A DNA stretch of 6,999 nt, from NCBI GenBank assembly GCA_030456405.1, contig JAKDNQ010000110.1:1-6999 (forward strand), in the 5' to 3' direction. Below are positions 1 to 5,480 of the stretch, one piece after another. Origin of the DNA: Nitrospira sp. Its GTDB lineage: Bacteria; Nitrospirota; Nitrospiria; Nitrospirales; Nitrospiraceae. How positions within the stretch are numbered: position 1 is the stretch's first letter; each line of letters opens with the position of its first letter. A program made the position numbers and the translations under genes. Below the pieces are notes generated by a model. That model saw nothing but the letters and a program-made list of their open reading frames with translations, did not search any database and had not been told where the DNA came from.

Positions 1-55
1 ACATGCGTCGGCGCGCGAACGCGATGATGCCGGCCACTCCGCTACCGAAGAGCCA
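1..55 (-). repeat. Sorting-signal coding repeat, outer-pair copy A
   Basis: These 55 nt, encoding the end of the VPLPA sorting signal, are identical to 2307-2361 in the gene at the other end of the tandem series. The sequences diverge directly beyond this stretch. The copy may extend past the window edge. Confidence 0.9.
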
Positions 56-697
56 GACGGCGGCCGGGAGGGGCACCGGTGAAGTCGTGAGCGTTGCCAG
101 ATACCCCACTGAAGCGCCAGGGGTCCCAGGCGGTGGATTACCTCCGAAGACCAGGCTGTACAGCCCGGGTCCGAGCGAAAAGTTCTTGGTGATCGAGGAC
201 AGACCGCCAAGGTTCGCTTCGTTGCCGATATAGTTCAACGAAGAGGAGTCCGCCAAAGGGTTAGCCGTGCTCCAGTCAAAATTGCCGGAATTGTTATAGG
301 TATGGTGGTCACCGCCGGCGGATATCTGGCCCGACCAGAGCGCAAAGGCGGGAACCAACCCATTGGCTGTCGTCTGTGCCAGCGTCACGGAGAGATTGGC
401 GGCCTCCGTCAGAGTCAGCGCCGTCCAGTTGGACGTGTGCGTCCATCCTGTTCCGATGGGATCACCGGCGTTGATGGGATCATTAAAACTCAACGATCCA
501 ACAGTGCCCGCATAGTTCGGGGTCGAGCCTGCCGTGGTATCGTTGCCGTTCATGGAAACCGTCCAGGCATAGCCGAGGCCGACGCCGGGGTTTGGATCTC
601 CCGCGGTCACTGTCGCGGCCATGGCCGACCCCGGCCCGCTGAGACACACAAGTGATGCGGCAACGAGTGCAAAACCAGCCCATTGTTTTCTTCTCAT
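1..697 (-). CDS. VPLPA-CTERM sorting-tag secreted protein, C-terminal end outside window
   Basis: The reading frame is open from an ATG at 697 down to the window edge (232 codons); the stop lies outside. By analogy with its neighbours only a Ser-Val-stop is missing. GGGAG sits 7 nt before the ATG. Residues 1-27 are a signal peptide with basic MRRK, a hydrophobic core and SAMA before the mature start ATVTAG. The mature part is rich in Gly, Ser, Thr and Asn and ends with VPLPAAVWLFGSG from about residue 208, then a hydrophobic stretch and ARRRM. This is the VPLPA type of PEP-CTERM signal, which in known systems directs export, cleavage near the tag and surface or matrix attachment. A segment shortly before the tag (LGPGLYSLVFGGN) matches one in the protein at 2299-3168, so the two bodies are probably homologous. 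It is the last gene of a minus-strand series; the 148-nt gap upstream holds no clear promoter or hairpin. The specific function is unknown. Confidence 0.9.
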   Translation of the reverse strand, partial: MRRKQWAGFALVAASLVCLSGPGSAMAATVTAGDPNPGVGLGYAWTVSMNGNDTTAGSTPNYAGTVGSLSFNDPINAGDPIGTGWTHTSNWTALTLTEAANLSVTLAQTTANGLVPAFALWSGQISAGGDHHTYNNSGNFDWSTANPLADSSSLNYIGNEANLGGLSSITKNFSLGPGLYSLVFGGNPPPGTPGASVGYLATLTTSPVPLPAAVWLFGSGVAGIIAFARRRM

Positions 698-845
698 GAT
701 GCTTCTCCCTTCTGAATTACAGATTGAGAACATATACCGTACATTATTGCTCTCCATGCCAGGTGGCAGCGGATGAGGCGACCGATTGCTGCATCAGGTG
801 TAACAGAAAGACTCTACCCCCTTTCTATACGGAAGAGACACTCAG

Positions 846-1460
846 TCAGACCGACCAGCGTCGGCGCGCGAAGGCGATGACGCCGGCCACCCCGCTGCCG
901 AACAACCACACCGCAGCCGGCAACGGCACCGCTGCGAGCTGGGCTGTGCCTTGAAGGCGGAAGTTTCCCGAGGTCAGAAACGGCACACCCGTGAACGGTT
1001 GGGTCCATGAAATGTTAAACGCGTTCGTCGTGGTATTGAACGTCCCGGTGGCGGGCTCACCGATGTTCAACGTTGAATTGAAGAGCGGCCCTGTCACTCC
1101 GGCAAAGAGCGAACTGAGATCGACGGTCATCGTCGACCCAGTTGTGGACCCTGTAGGCGCCGGTGCCCCGCCCGGATTGCCGGGAAACGCCTGATCACTG
1201 GTGAAAATCGAAAACGTATGGCCGGCAACGGTGATCGGCGGGAAAATATTGGGCAGCGGCTGGTACTGTCCCATCACCAGCTGTCCGTTTTGCGTAAAGT
1301 TCTTCGTAACGCTCCCCAACGAGCCAAAGGTCAGGCTGATCGATCCACCGGTGATATCGAGATCTGTGATGGTCGCGGCCTGTGACGGACCGGCGCCAAA
1401 GAGACCGGTTCCCAGGAGAAGCGCATTCATCGCCAGCATGGTTACAAATGTTTTCTTCAT
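846..1460 (-). CDS. VPLPA-CTERM sorting-tag secreted protein
   Basis: A 204-residue protein starting at the ATG at 1460, with GAGAGG 8 nt upstream. Residues 1-28 are a signal peptide (MKKTF, hydrophobic core, PSQA before ATITDL). The body is a predicted all-beta, Gly/Thr/Ser-rich domain of about 150 residues with no cysteine and no catalytic motif that I recognise. The tag VPLPAAVWLFGSG begins near residue 178 and is followed by a hydrophobic run and ARRRWSV. The protein is expected to be exported by Sec, held by the tag helix, and processed by an exosortase. It lies 72 nt downstream of the gene at 1533-2192 on the same strand, with a strong hairpin in the gap, and may belong to the same transcript. 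Its tag DNA is identical over 82 nt to that of this neighbour, although the bodies are unrelated. Its own function is unknown. Confidence 0.92.
   Translation of the reverse strand: MKKTFVTMLAMNALLLGTGLFGAGPSQAATITDLDITGGSISLTFGSLGSVTKNFTQNGQLVMGQYQPLPNIFPPITVAGHTFSIFTSDQAFPGNPGGAPAPTGSTTGSTMTVDLSSLFAGVTGPLFNSTLNIGEPATGTFNTTTNAFNISWTQPFTGVPFLTSGNFRLQGTAQLAAVPLPAAVWLFGSGVAGVIAFARRRWSV
848..929 (-). repeat. Sorting-signal coding repeat, inner-pair copy A
   Basis: These 82 nt encode the VPLPA tag, transmembrane segment and Arg cluster, and match 1535-1616 base for base. The identity starts at the stop codon region and ends at the VPLPA motif. Outside it the two genes share no obvious similarity, which points to a recent duplication or gene conversion limited to the tag. 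Confidence 0.95.
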
Positions 1461-1484
1461 CTGTCATACCTCTCAGTGATTTGG

Positions 1485-1518
1485 TCGTTCACCATCGCTC
1501 AAAGGCGATGGTGAACGA
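1485..1518 (-). terminator. Strong hairpin 14 nt after stop, no T-tract
   Basis: A perfect 14-bp stem (1485-1498 with 1505-1518) closes a 6-nt loop, TCAAAG. It begins 14 nt after the stop of the gene at 1533-2192 and lies just before the ribosome binding site of the next gene. No T-run follows in the direction of transcription, so it may be an mRNA-stabilising or attenuating structure and not a classical intrinsic terminator. Confidence 0.6.
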
Positions 1519-1532
1519 GGCATCGATTGAGC

Positions 1533-2192
1533 TTAGACCGACCAGCGTCGGCGCGCGAAGGCGATGACGCCGGCCACCCCGCTGCCGAACAACCACACCG
1601 CAGCCGGCAACGGCACAGGCGCTACTGTACCGACCCAGAGAGAGGAGCCATCCGGAAGGCTCTGAATATGAGAGGCCATGATATAGCTTCCTGCCCCTCC
1701 CCCAGGGAGCGAGAACAAATGGAAATCGCTCACGTCGAGGTCTTGACCGGTCGCGTTCAAACGAAACGACAGCGTCTGCCCGTGACCGAGAAAATTGTTT
1801 GCGCTGTACGCAAATTTACCGTCGAAATACCCGTCGCCATCGGCTTTCAAACCGGCAACTGTGGCACTGGTTGAAGTCGCCAACAGGGTGTTGTAGGTTG
1901 AGGCGGCGGCGCTCACATTGGAGAACGTGAGCTGGTTTGGATTGAGCGATCCGTGGGCGAAATTGAAATACAGCGAATCGAGTTTGGTCCCCGTGCCAGC
2001 TTGATTCAGCACATCGAATTGCACGGAGGCGCCGAGGTCCGTCAGCGTGACCGTCCCCAGCGGGGTGACTGGGCCGACCGATGGACTGAAGACATAATCG
2101 AGGGGATAGATGATGGCGAACACGGGAAAAGGAGCGGCCACTCCTGCGATCAGGGCGCCCACTAGCATTGCAGCCCTCATAGACGTTTTCAT
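1533..2192 (-). CDS. VPLPA-CTERM sorting-tag secreted protein
   Basis: A 219-residue protein. The frame stays open upstream to 2282, but the ATG at 2192 is the likely start: AGGAAGGA lies 8 nt before it and a normal signal peptide follows directly (MKTSMRAAM, hydrophobic core, FPVFA, cut near residue 26). The mature body (IIYPLDYVFSP onward) is beta-rich, with a stretch LDSLYFNFAHGSLN and later LSFRLNATGQDLDVSDFHLF. This resembles the loose pattern of many PEP-CTERM bodies of unknown role. The tag VPLPAAVWLFGSG starts near residue 193 and ends in ARRRWSV. No cysteines or enzyme motifs were found. It is the second gene of the minus-strand series, 106 nt after its upstream neighbour, with a hairpin on each side. 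The function is unknown; a surface or extracellular-matrix role is inferred from the tag only. Confidence 0.92.
   Translation of the reverse strand: MKTSMRAAMLVGALIAGVAAPFPVFAIIYPLDYVFSPSVGPVTPLGTVTLTDLGASVQFDVLNQAGTGTKLDSLYFNFAHGSLNPNQLTFSNVSAAASTYNTLLATSTSATVAGLKADGDGYFDGKFAYSANNFLGHGQTLSFRLNATGQDLDVSDFHLFSLPGGGAGSYIMASHIQSLPDGSSLWVGTVAPVPLPAAVWLFGSGVAGVIAFARRRWSV
1535..1616 (-). repeat. Sorting-signal coding repeat, inner-pair copy B
   Basis: This is the exact 82-nt partner of 848-929. The outer pair (1-55 and 2307-2361) encodes nearly the same peptide but differs at several positions, for example a Met codon in place of Trp after the Arg cluster. The four tags therefore fall into two sub-families. 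Confidence 0.95.
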
Positions 2193-2200
2193 AGCACGGA

Positions 2201-2208
2201 TCCTTCCT
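2201..2208 (-). promoter_or_regulatory. Ribosome binding site fixing the start at 2192
   Basis: AGGAAGGA lies 8 nt upstream of the ATG at 2192. No comparable site was seen before the earlier in-frame ATG at 2282, and that longer form would put about 30 extra residues before the signal peptide. Confidence 0.8.
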
Positions 2209-2251
2209 ATTAGAAACAAAGAGAGGCTCACGACGGCAGCAGTGGTCGGCT

Positions 2252-2283
2252 CGTGCCCCGTCGCTTCTGAGCCACGGGGCACG
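2252..2283 (-). terminator. Strong hairpin 15 nt after stop, no T-tract
   Basis: A perfect 10-bp GC-rich stem (CGTGCCCCGT at 2252-2261 with ACGGGGCACG at 2274-2283) encloses a further GCT/AGC pairing across a C-C mismatch, with a TCTG loop. It starts 15 nt after the stop of the gene at 2299-3168. It is not followed by T residues in the direction of transcription. It is the same arrangement as the hairpins at 1485-1518 and 5418-5449. Confidence 0.6.
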
Positions 2284-2298
2284 GACTACGCGCAAACT

Positions 2299-3168
2299 TT
2301 AGACCGACATGCGTCGGCGCGCGAACGCGATGATGCCGGCCACTCCGCTACCGAAGAGCCACACCGCCGCAGGCAGCGGCACCGGGGTGACACTAAACTG
2401 AACATTGAAGCCCCGGCCTAGACGGTCCGCTTTATAGGCGTCGCAAGCCGCACCGGCTGTGTCGCAGGCGTTCGATGCCACCATATTCGCGAAAAGGCTG
2501 TCCAAATTGGCCTGATTGTTGCCGCCGACAACCAAGCTATACAAACCGGGGCCCAGCACATATTGCCCGGAGATACTGTCGCCGGTGGTGCCGTCGCCTG
2601 CCACATAGTCCAGGGTGGCAAACTCGCCAAGCGTGCCGGGCGGTGAGCCAGATGGAGCCCCGTTCGCTACCCCAAAATCCGAATTGGAGCTATATTCTCC
2701 CCACTTCGTTGAAGTGGGAGTGGTCCCAGCGGGAAAACCGTTAAAGGGAGACCACGTTGCGAAGGGAGTCTGCCCGGTGTAGGGTTGTCCGTCATGGGCC
2801 AAGTTGGGGGCGAGTCCGGCGAACAGCGCGTAGCCAGGGTTCAAGTCACCCAAGGCCTCCACGGGAGTGGTGCTACCATGGGGGGTATACACGAAACCGT
2901 CGATAGCCTCGATCGTGAAATTGACCGTCGACTGCTGCGTTAGCTCGAAACCCAGAAACCGGTTGAGATGAGTGTCTGTATTGGTATGGGCGGACGTGCT
3001 TTGCCCACCCAGCCAGCCGGCGTTGCTGCCCACTTGTCTGTCTTGATTAGGCGTGACGTTCAAGAAATCTCCATACACGACGTGCGCGGAGGCCTGGCCG
3101 ACTACAAGCAACAGGCCGGCGAGCGACAACAGCGCCGCCGCTGACGATAGCACTATTCGACGTTTCAT
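2299..3168 (-). CDS. VPLPA-CTERM sorting-tag secreted protein, largest of the set
   Basis: A 289-residue protein starting at the ATG at 3168, which has GGAGGG close before it and begins a clear signal peptide (MKRRIVL, long Leu/Ala core, GQASA, cut near residue 28). The frame is open upstream to 3282, but that extension has no export logic. The mature body starts HVVYGDFLNVT and is Gly/Asn/Thr-rich. Near its end are LGPGLYSLVVGGNN, shared with the protein at 1-697, and a cysteine pair in NACDTAGAACDAY that could form a disulfide after export. The tag VPLPAAVWLFGSG starts near residue 263 and ends ARRRMSV. It is the first gene of the minus-strand series and probably carries its promoter, because a long non-coding divergent region lies upstream. 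The phrase 'FELTQQSTVNFTIEAIDG' suggests a beta-sandwich of the kind common in PEP-CTERM proteins. The function is unknown. Confidence 0.92.
   Translation of the reverse strand: MKRRIVLSSAAALLSLAGLLLVVGQASAHVVYGDFLNVTPNQDRQVGSNAGWLGGQSTSAHTNTDTHLNRFLGFELTQQSTVNFTIEAIDGFVYTPHGSTTPVEALGDLNPGYALFAGLAPNLAHDGQPYTGQTPFATWSPFNGFPAGTTPTSTKWGEYSSNSDFGVANGAPSGSPPGTLGEFATLDYVAGDGTTGDSISGQYVLGPGLYSLVVGGNNQANLDSLFANMVASNACDTAGAACDAYKADRLGRGFNVQFSVTPVPLPAAVWLFGSGVAGIIAFARRRMSV
2307..2361 (-). repeat. Sorting-signal coding repeat, outer-pair copy B
   Basis: 55 nt identical to 1-55. It covers the Arg cluster and most of the transmembrane segment. The upstream part of the tag then differs at several silent positions. 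Confidence 0.9.
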
Positions 3169-3171
3169 ATG

Positions 3172-3177
3172 CCCTCC
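3172..3177 (-). promoter_or_regulatory. Ribosome binding site fixing the start at 3168
   Basis: GGAGGG lies 3 nt before the ATG at 3168 (about 4 nt counted from the GGAGG core). The spacing is short but the match is strong. It decides against the in-frame ATG at 3282. Confidence 0.75.
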
Positions 3178-3672
3178 ATTCGTAATTAGTAGTAAGTGTG
3201 ATGACAACACACCACTCAACCCTGCGCGCGTTCCTACGGCATGATTGGGAACCGATCTACCGACAACTGACGACCCTTTCACCGCTTGCCATAGAATCCG
3301 TCAATCCGGGACGATCTGCAGCCATGTCGGAGCGCCGCCTCCCGTTCCTTTGAGATACCCGCCTCCCATCGCAACAATTCTCCTTTCCTTGGTCCCTGGA
3401 GCATGCGCAGCAGAAACAAGGACCGCGTATCGAGGCTCGGGCTGAAGGTCTTCTCCCACGATGGTGCTACGTATATCTGTAGCTGAACGTATCCGTCTAC
3501 CGTTGCGCGCTTACTGGTACACCTTGTGCTACAAAATGTTCAGAATAGTGAACCGGCGGGCTTCAGGCATGTGTTGCTCGCAGGGTGTTCTCTGGATCGA
3601 GCCATCACGGACAGCGCTCTCCCTCGCTCGACTGCTCCTCGCAGGCAGGTTTTTCTTCACATGAGGACGCAT

Positions 3673-3714
3673 TTTTCGTCACATCTGTAGCAACTGGTGC
3701 AAGAGGTGATAGCA
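3673..3714 (+). repeat. 42-nt imperfect direct repeat, copy 1
   Basis: It begins TTTTCGTCACATCTGTAGCA and matches 4452-4493 at 33 of 42 positions by eye. The core TGTAGCAAC is identical. It lies about 110 nt before the first recognisable codon of the pseudogene. It could be a shared upstream region left from duplication of tagged genes, or a regulator binding region. Confidence 0.65.
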
Positions 3715-3780
3715 GAGCATGATGCCGCTCTATAAAATATTCTATGCGCTGTAGAGCCGAACCGGCTGTCCCCTCGTAGC

Positions 3781-4363
3781 ACGGTATCGGGGTTCTTCAC
3801 GTTCGACGCGCACACCGTCGATACGAATGCGAGCGGGACCGTCGGTCAATACAATGGAGCGATTTCAAACCTATGGTTGGCGGTGACGAACATTGTGGGC
3901 GCTCCATATCTGTTCTCGTTCAATCTTGCCGGTCCGTTAAACGCCATCCAAGTGAATGCGGGCCCTCTCGCCGCCAACCAATCGTACAACATGGCGGCCA
4001 GTGTCAATAATGTGGCGCCGAGCGGTCCAATCGTGGACGGCGACAATTATTATGCGCGCGATTTCTTCATAAATCTTCTGAATCCCACCAGCAGCGTCTT
4101 TGCAAACGATGTCTTGTCGGAAACACCTCCTGACCTTTCGCCGTTCAGCCCCTATTTGTAACCTCATGAACCTGGACGGACAGTTCCGGTTGATCTTTGC
4201 CGGCAGCCAAGGCGATGTCACCTTGATCGGGAATTTCACATCGCTGTCGGCTGTTCCCATGCCGGCCGCCCTGTGGCTATTTGGTAGTGGGGCTATCGGC
4301 TTGATCGGCTTCGCCCGCCGCAAGATGAACATAGCAGTTATGCCGACGACCTTGAGCAGGTGA
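3781..4363 (+). pseudogene. Decayed VPLPA-type sorting-tag protein gene (5' truncated, frameshifted)
   Basis: From about 3781 one frame reads TVSGFFTFDAHTVDTN and continues through a plausible beta-rich body to a stop at 4159-4161 (SPFSPYL-stop). The body then resumes in the next frame as NLMNLDGQFRLIF and ends with the tag VPMPAALWLFGSG, a hydrophobic run and ARRKMN, with its stop at 4361-4363. Removing one T near 4159 joins the two parts cleanly, so this is a single-base insertion. The 5' end is also lost: upstream in frame there is a stop at 3733 and no start codon, ribosome binding site or signal peptide. VSGFFTFD near the start is the usual first strand of one PEP-CTERM body family, so only the leader and a few residues appear to be missing. 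The tag (GLIGFARRKMN) is closest to that of the intact gene at 4855-5403. The frameshift alone could be a sequencing error; the missing leader could not. Confidence 0.85.
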
Positions 4364-4854
4364 TGGATCGAACCCATGTTGGCGTAGGCGCGGGCCGATC
4401 GGACGTGTTGCCTGCGCGAGTGTCGCCTGACTTGCGCGTCACGACCGAATCTTTTCATCACATTTGTAGCAACCGGAGCATGGGACGGTAGCAAGACTGG
4501 GACGGCTTTGGTAAGACCTACATCCAGGATCGAGGAGCAATGCCAAGACATTGAACTCGAATGAGGCCTGAGAAGCGACGGGAATGTTCTCAATGCGGAT
4601 ATTTTTTCATACAAAGAGGAGGAGAAAGGAGGAAGCCGGTCGATGCACAGGCAGACGACGAGGCGCGCGCCCAGAGAATTCGCGCAAACGGATTCTCACT
4701 CCAGCCGTATCTGTTGAAATCGCGGTTGGTTGCAGTCGTTGCCCGGTTTCGAGTTTGTGGTCGCTGCCCCGAGCCATTGGCTGTCAGATCACCAATGAGG
4801 GTTCACCAAACCAGAAGGTCAGGTCATCATCAACCAAAATGAGAGGAACGAGTC
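4364..4854. other. Non-coding stretch upstream of the small tagged gene
   Basis: About 490 bases without a convincing gene. It holds the second copy of the 42-nt direct repeat (4452-4493), a possible 8-bp stem with one G-U pair (4388-4395 with 4410-4417) shortly after the pseudogene stop, and a purine-rich run at 4615-4637 that looks like ribosome binding sites but leads into no credible protein. An open frame at 4561-4842 contains CxxC pairs but no other support. The promoter for the gene at 4855 is probably here; I could not assign it, and no GG-N10-GC sigma-54 site was found near the start. Confidence 0.55.
4452..4493 (+). repeat. 42-nt imperfect direct repeat, copy 2
   Basis: It begins TTTTCATCACATTTGTAGCA and is the partner of 3673-3714. 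It lies about 360 nt before the start of the gene at 4855. The two copies bracket the pseudogene in the same orientation. Confidence 0.65.
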
Positions 4855-5403
4855 ATGAAAACCAACATGAAGTTTAAGAAAGCCGTGGTCGGCTTGGTCG
4901 CCGCGGGCGCGCTCGCCCTGAGCGCCAATGCACAGGCCGTCACTATTGACGCGGGCGTATTCGCCCCGGGCGCCGGTGACGCGGCGAACAAGATCACCAT
5001 TACTGTCCCAGATCCAGGTCAGAGCGGAGGGGCTGGACTCTTCACGGACACCATTAATTTTGACCTAGGCTCGTTCACCCATTTCAACATGACGTCCACA
5101 GTCAATGGCATTGATTTTTTCGGCTCCACTATTTTTGAGAACGTTGACGACGGCGAAATTCCCGTGGGAAATGGATATTCCGGGGCGGCTCCTAGTTTCA
5201 CCAACGTGTTGCTGGCGGACCTGGGTATATTCCGCGATTATCACTTGCATCCGGGTGGCGTTGATGGGGGTGGCGGGAGTTACCAGCTCCAGATGTGGGG
5301 ATCAACCGCACCCGTACCGCTCCCGGCCGCCGCATGGTTGTTTGGGAGTGGGGTGATCGGTTTGATCGGCTTCGCCCGTCGCAAGATGAACGCAAAGGCC
5401 TAA
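4855..5403 (+). CDS. VPLPA-CTERM sorting-tag secreted protein, small
   Basis: A 182-residue protein with GAGAGGA 7 nt before the ATG. Residues 1-28 are a signal peptide (MKTNMKFKK, Val/Ala/Leu core, SANAQA before VTIDAG); a second Met at residue 5 is a less likely start. The mature domain has about 125 residues and no cysteine. It contains FTDTINFDLGSFTHFNM, which follows the common pattern of a beta strand FxDxxxF in PEP-CTERM bodies, and a Gly/His-rich stretch near HLHPGGVDGGGGSY before the tag. The tag VPLPAAAWLFGSG starts near residue 154 and is followed by VIGLIGFARRKMNAKA, so Lys replaces the third Arg of the minus-strand genes. A strong hairpin follows 14 nt after the stop, and the membrane-regulator fusion begins 77 nt downstream on the same strand. 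The two are plausibly co-expressed, and this protein may be linked to what the fusion senses. The biochemical function is unknown. Confidence 0.93.
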   Translation: MKTNMKFKKAVVGLVAAGALALSANAQAVTIDAGVFAPGAGDAANKITITVPDPGQSGGAGLFTDTINFDLGSFTHFNMTSTVNGIDFFGSTIFENVDDGEIPVGNGYSGAAPSFTNVLLADLGIFRDYHLHPGGVDGGGGSYQLQMWGSTAPVPLPAAAWLFGSGVIGLIGFARRKMNAKA

Positions 5404-5417
5404 CAGATCGGAGCACA

Positions 5418-5449
5418 TCCCGGAAGAACGATGTCTCGTTCTTCCGGGA
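5418..5449 (+). terminator. Strong hairpin between the small tagged gene and the regulator fusion
   Basis: A perfect 14-bp stem (5418-5431 with 5436-5449) has a 4-nt TGTC loop and starts 14 nt after the stop codon at 5403. No T-tract follows. It may be a partial terminator or a 3' stabiliser that sets a high ratio of the abundant secreted protein to the downstream regulator. Confidence 0.65.
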
Positions 5450-5480
5450 ACTCTGAACGTGATGTTAGAGGACACATGAC

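Larger units (their letters stand above)
3169..3780. other. Divergent non-coding region
   Basis: About 600 bases lie between the minus-strand gene series and the plus-strand pseudogene. I see no convincing gene. Two plus-strand open frames (3245-3445 and 3461-3664) have no ribosome binding site and show no family resemblance. The region should hold the promoter of the minus-strand series, but I could not place -35 and -10 boxes with confidence. Near its right end it contains one copy of the 42-nt direct repeat (3673-3714) and an AT-rich patch with short inverted arms (GCTCTA...TAGAGC, about 3727-3757) just before the pseudogene remnant. Confidence 0.6.

Noticed and set aside
698..845. Possible hairpin AGAAAG/CTTTCT after the gene at 846-1460
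   Set aside because: Only 6 bp with a 10-nt loop; much weaker than the other three and probably chance.
2193..2282. N-terminal extension of the gene at 1533-2192 to an ATG at 2282
   Set aside because: It would precede the signal peptide, overlaps the hairpin of the upstream gene and has no ribosome binding site.
3595..3660. Terminator-like CTGCTCCTCGCAGGCAG followed by five T residues
   Set aside because: The stem is only 3+3 bp with a bulge, and no plus-strand gene lies upstream to be terminated.
3245..3664. Two short plus-strand open frames in the divergent region
   Set aside because: No ribosome binding site and no family resemblance; the hydrophobic end of the second (LARLLLAGRFFFT) is too short to argue for a membrane protein.
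4720..4760. Possible sigma-54 promoter (TGG...TTGC) upstream of the gene at 4855
   Set aside because: The spacing between GG and GC is 11 and not 10, and the remaining consensus is poor.
4561..4842. Open plus-strand frame with two CxxC pairs, zinc-ribbon-like
   Set aside because: There is no ribosome binding site before it, the composition looks like random translation, and the CxxC pairs are not embedded in a recognisable fold.
4584..4877. Arg/Lys-rich open frame preceding the small tagged gene
   Set aside because: It overlaps the well-supported start and signal peptide of the gene at 4855 in another frame and resembles nothing.
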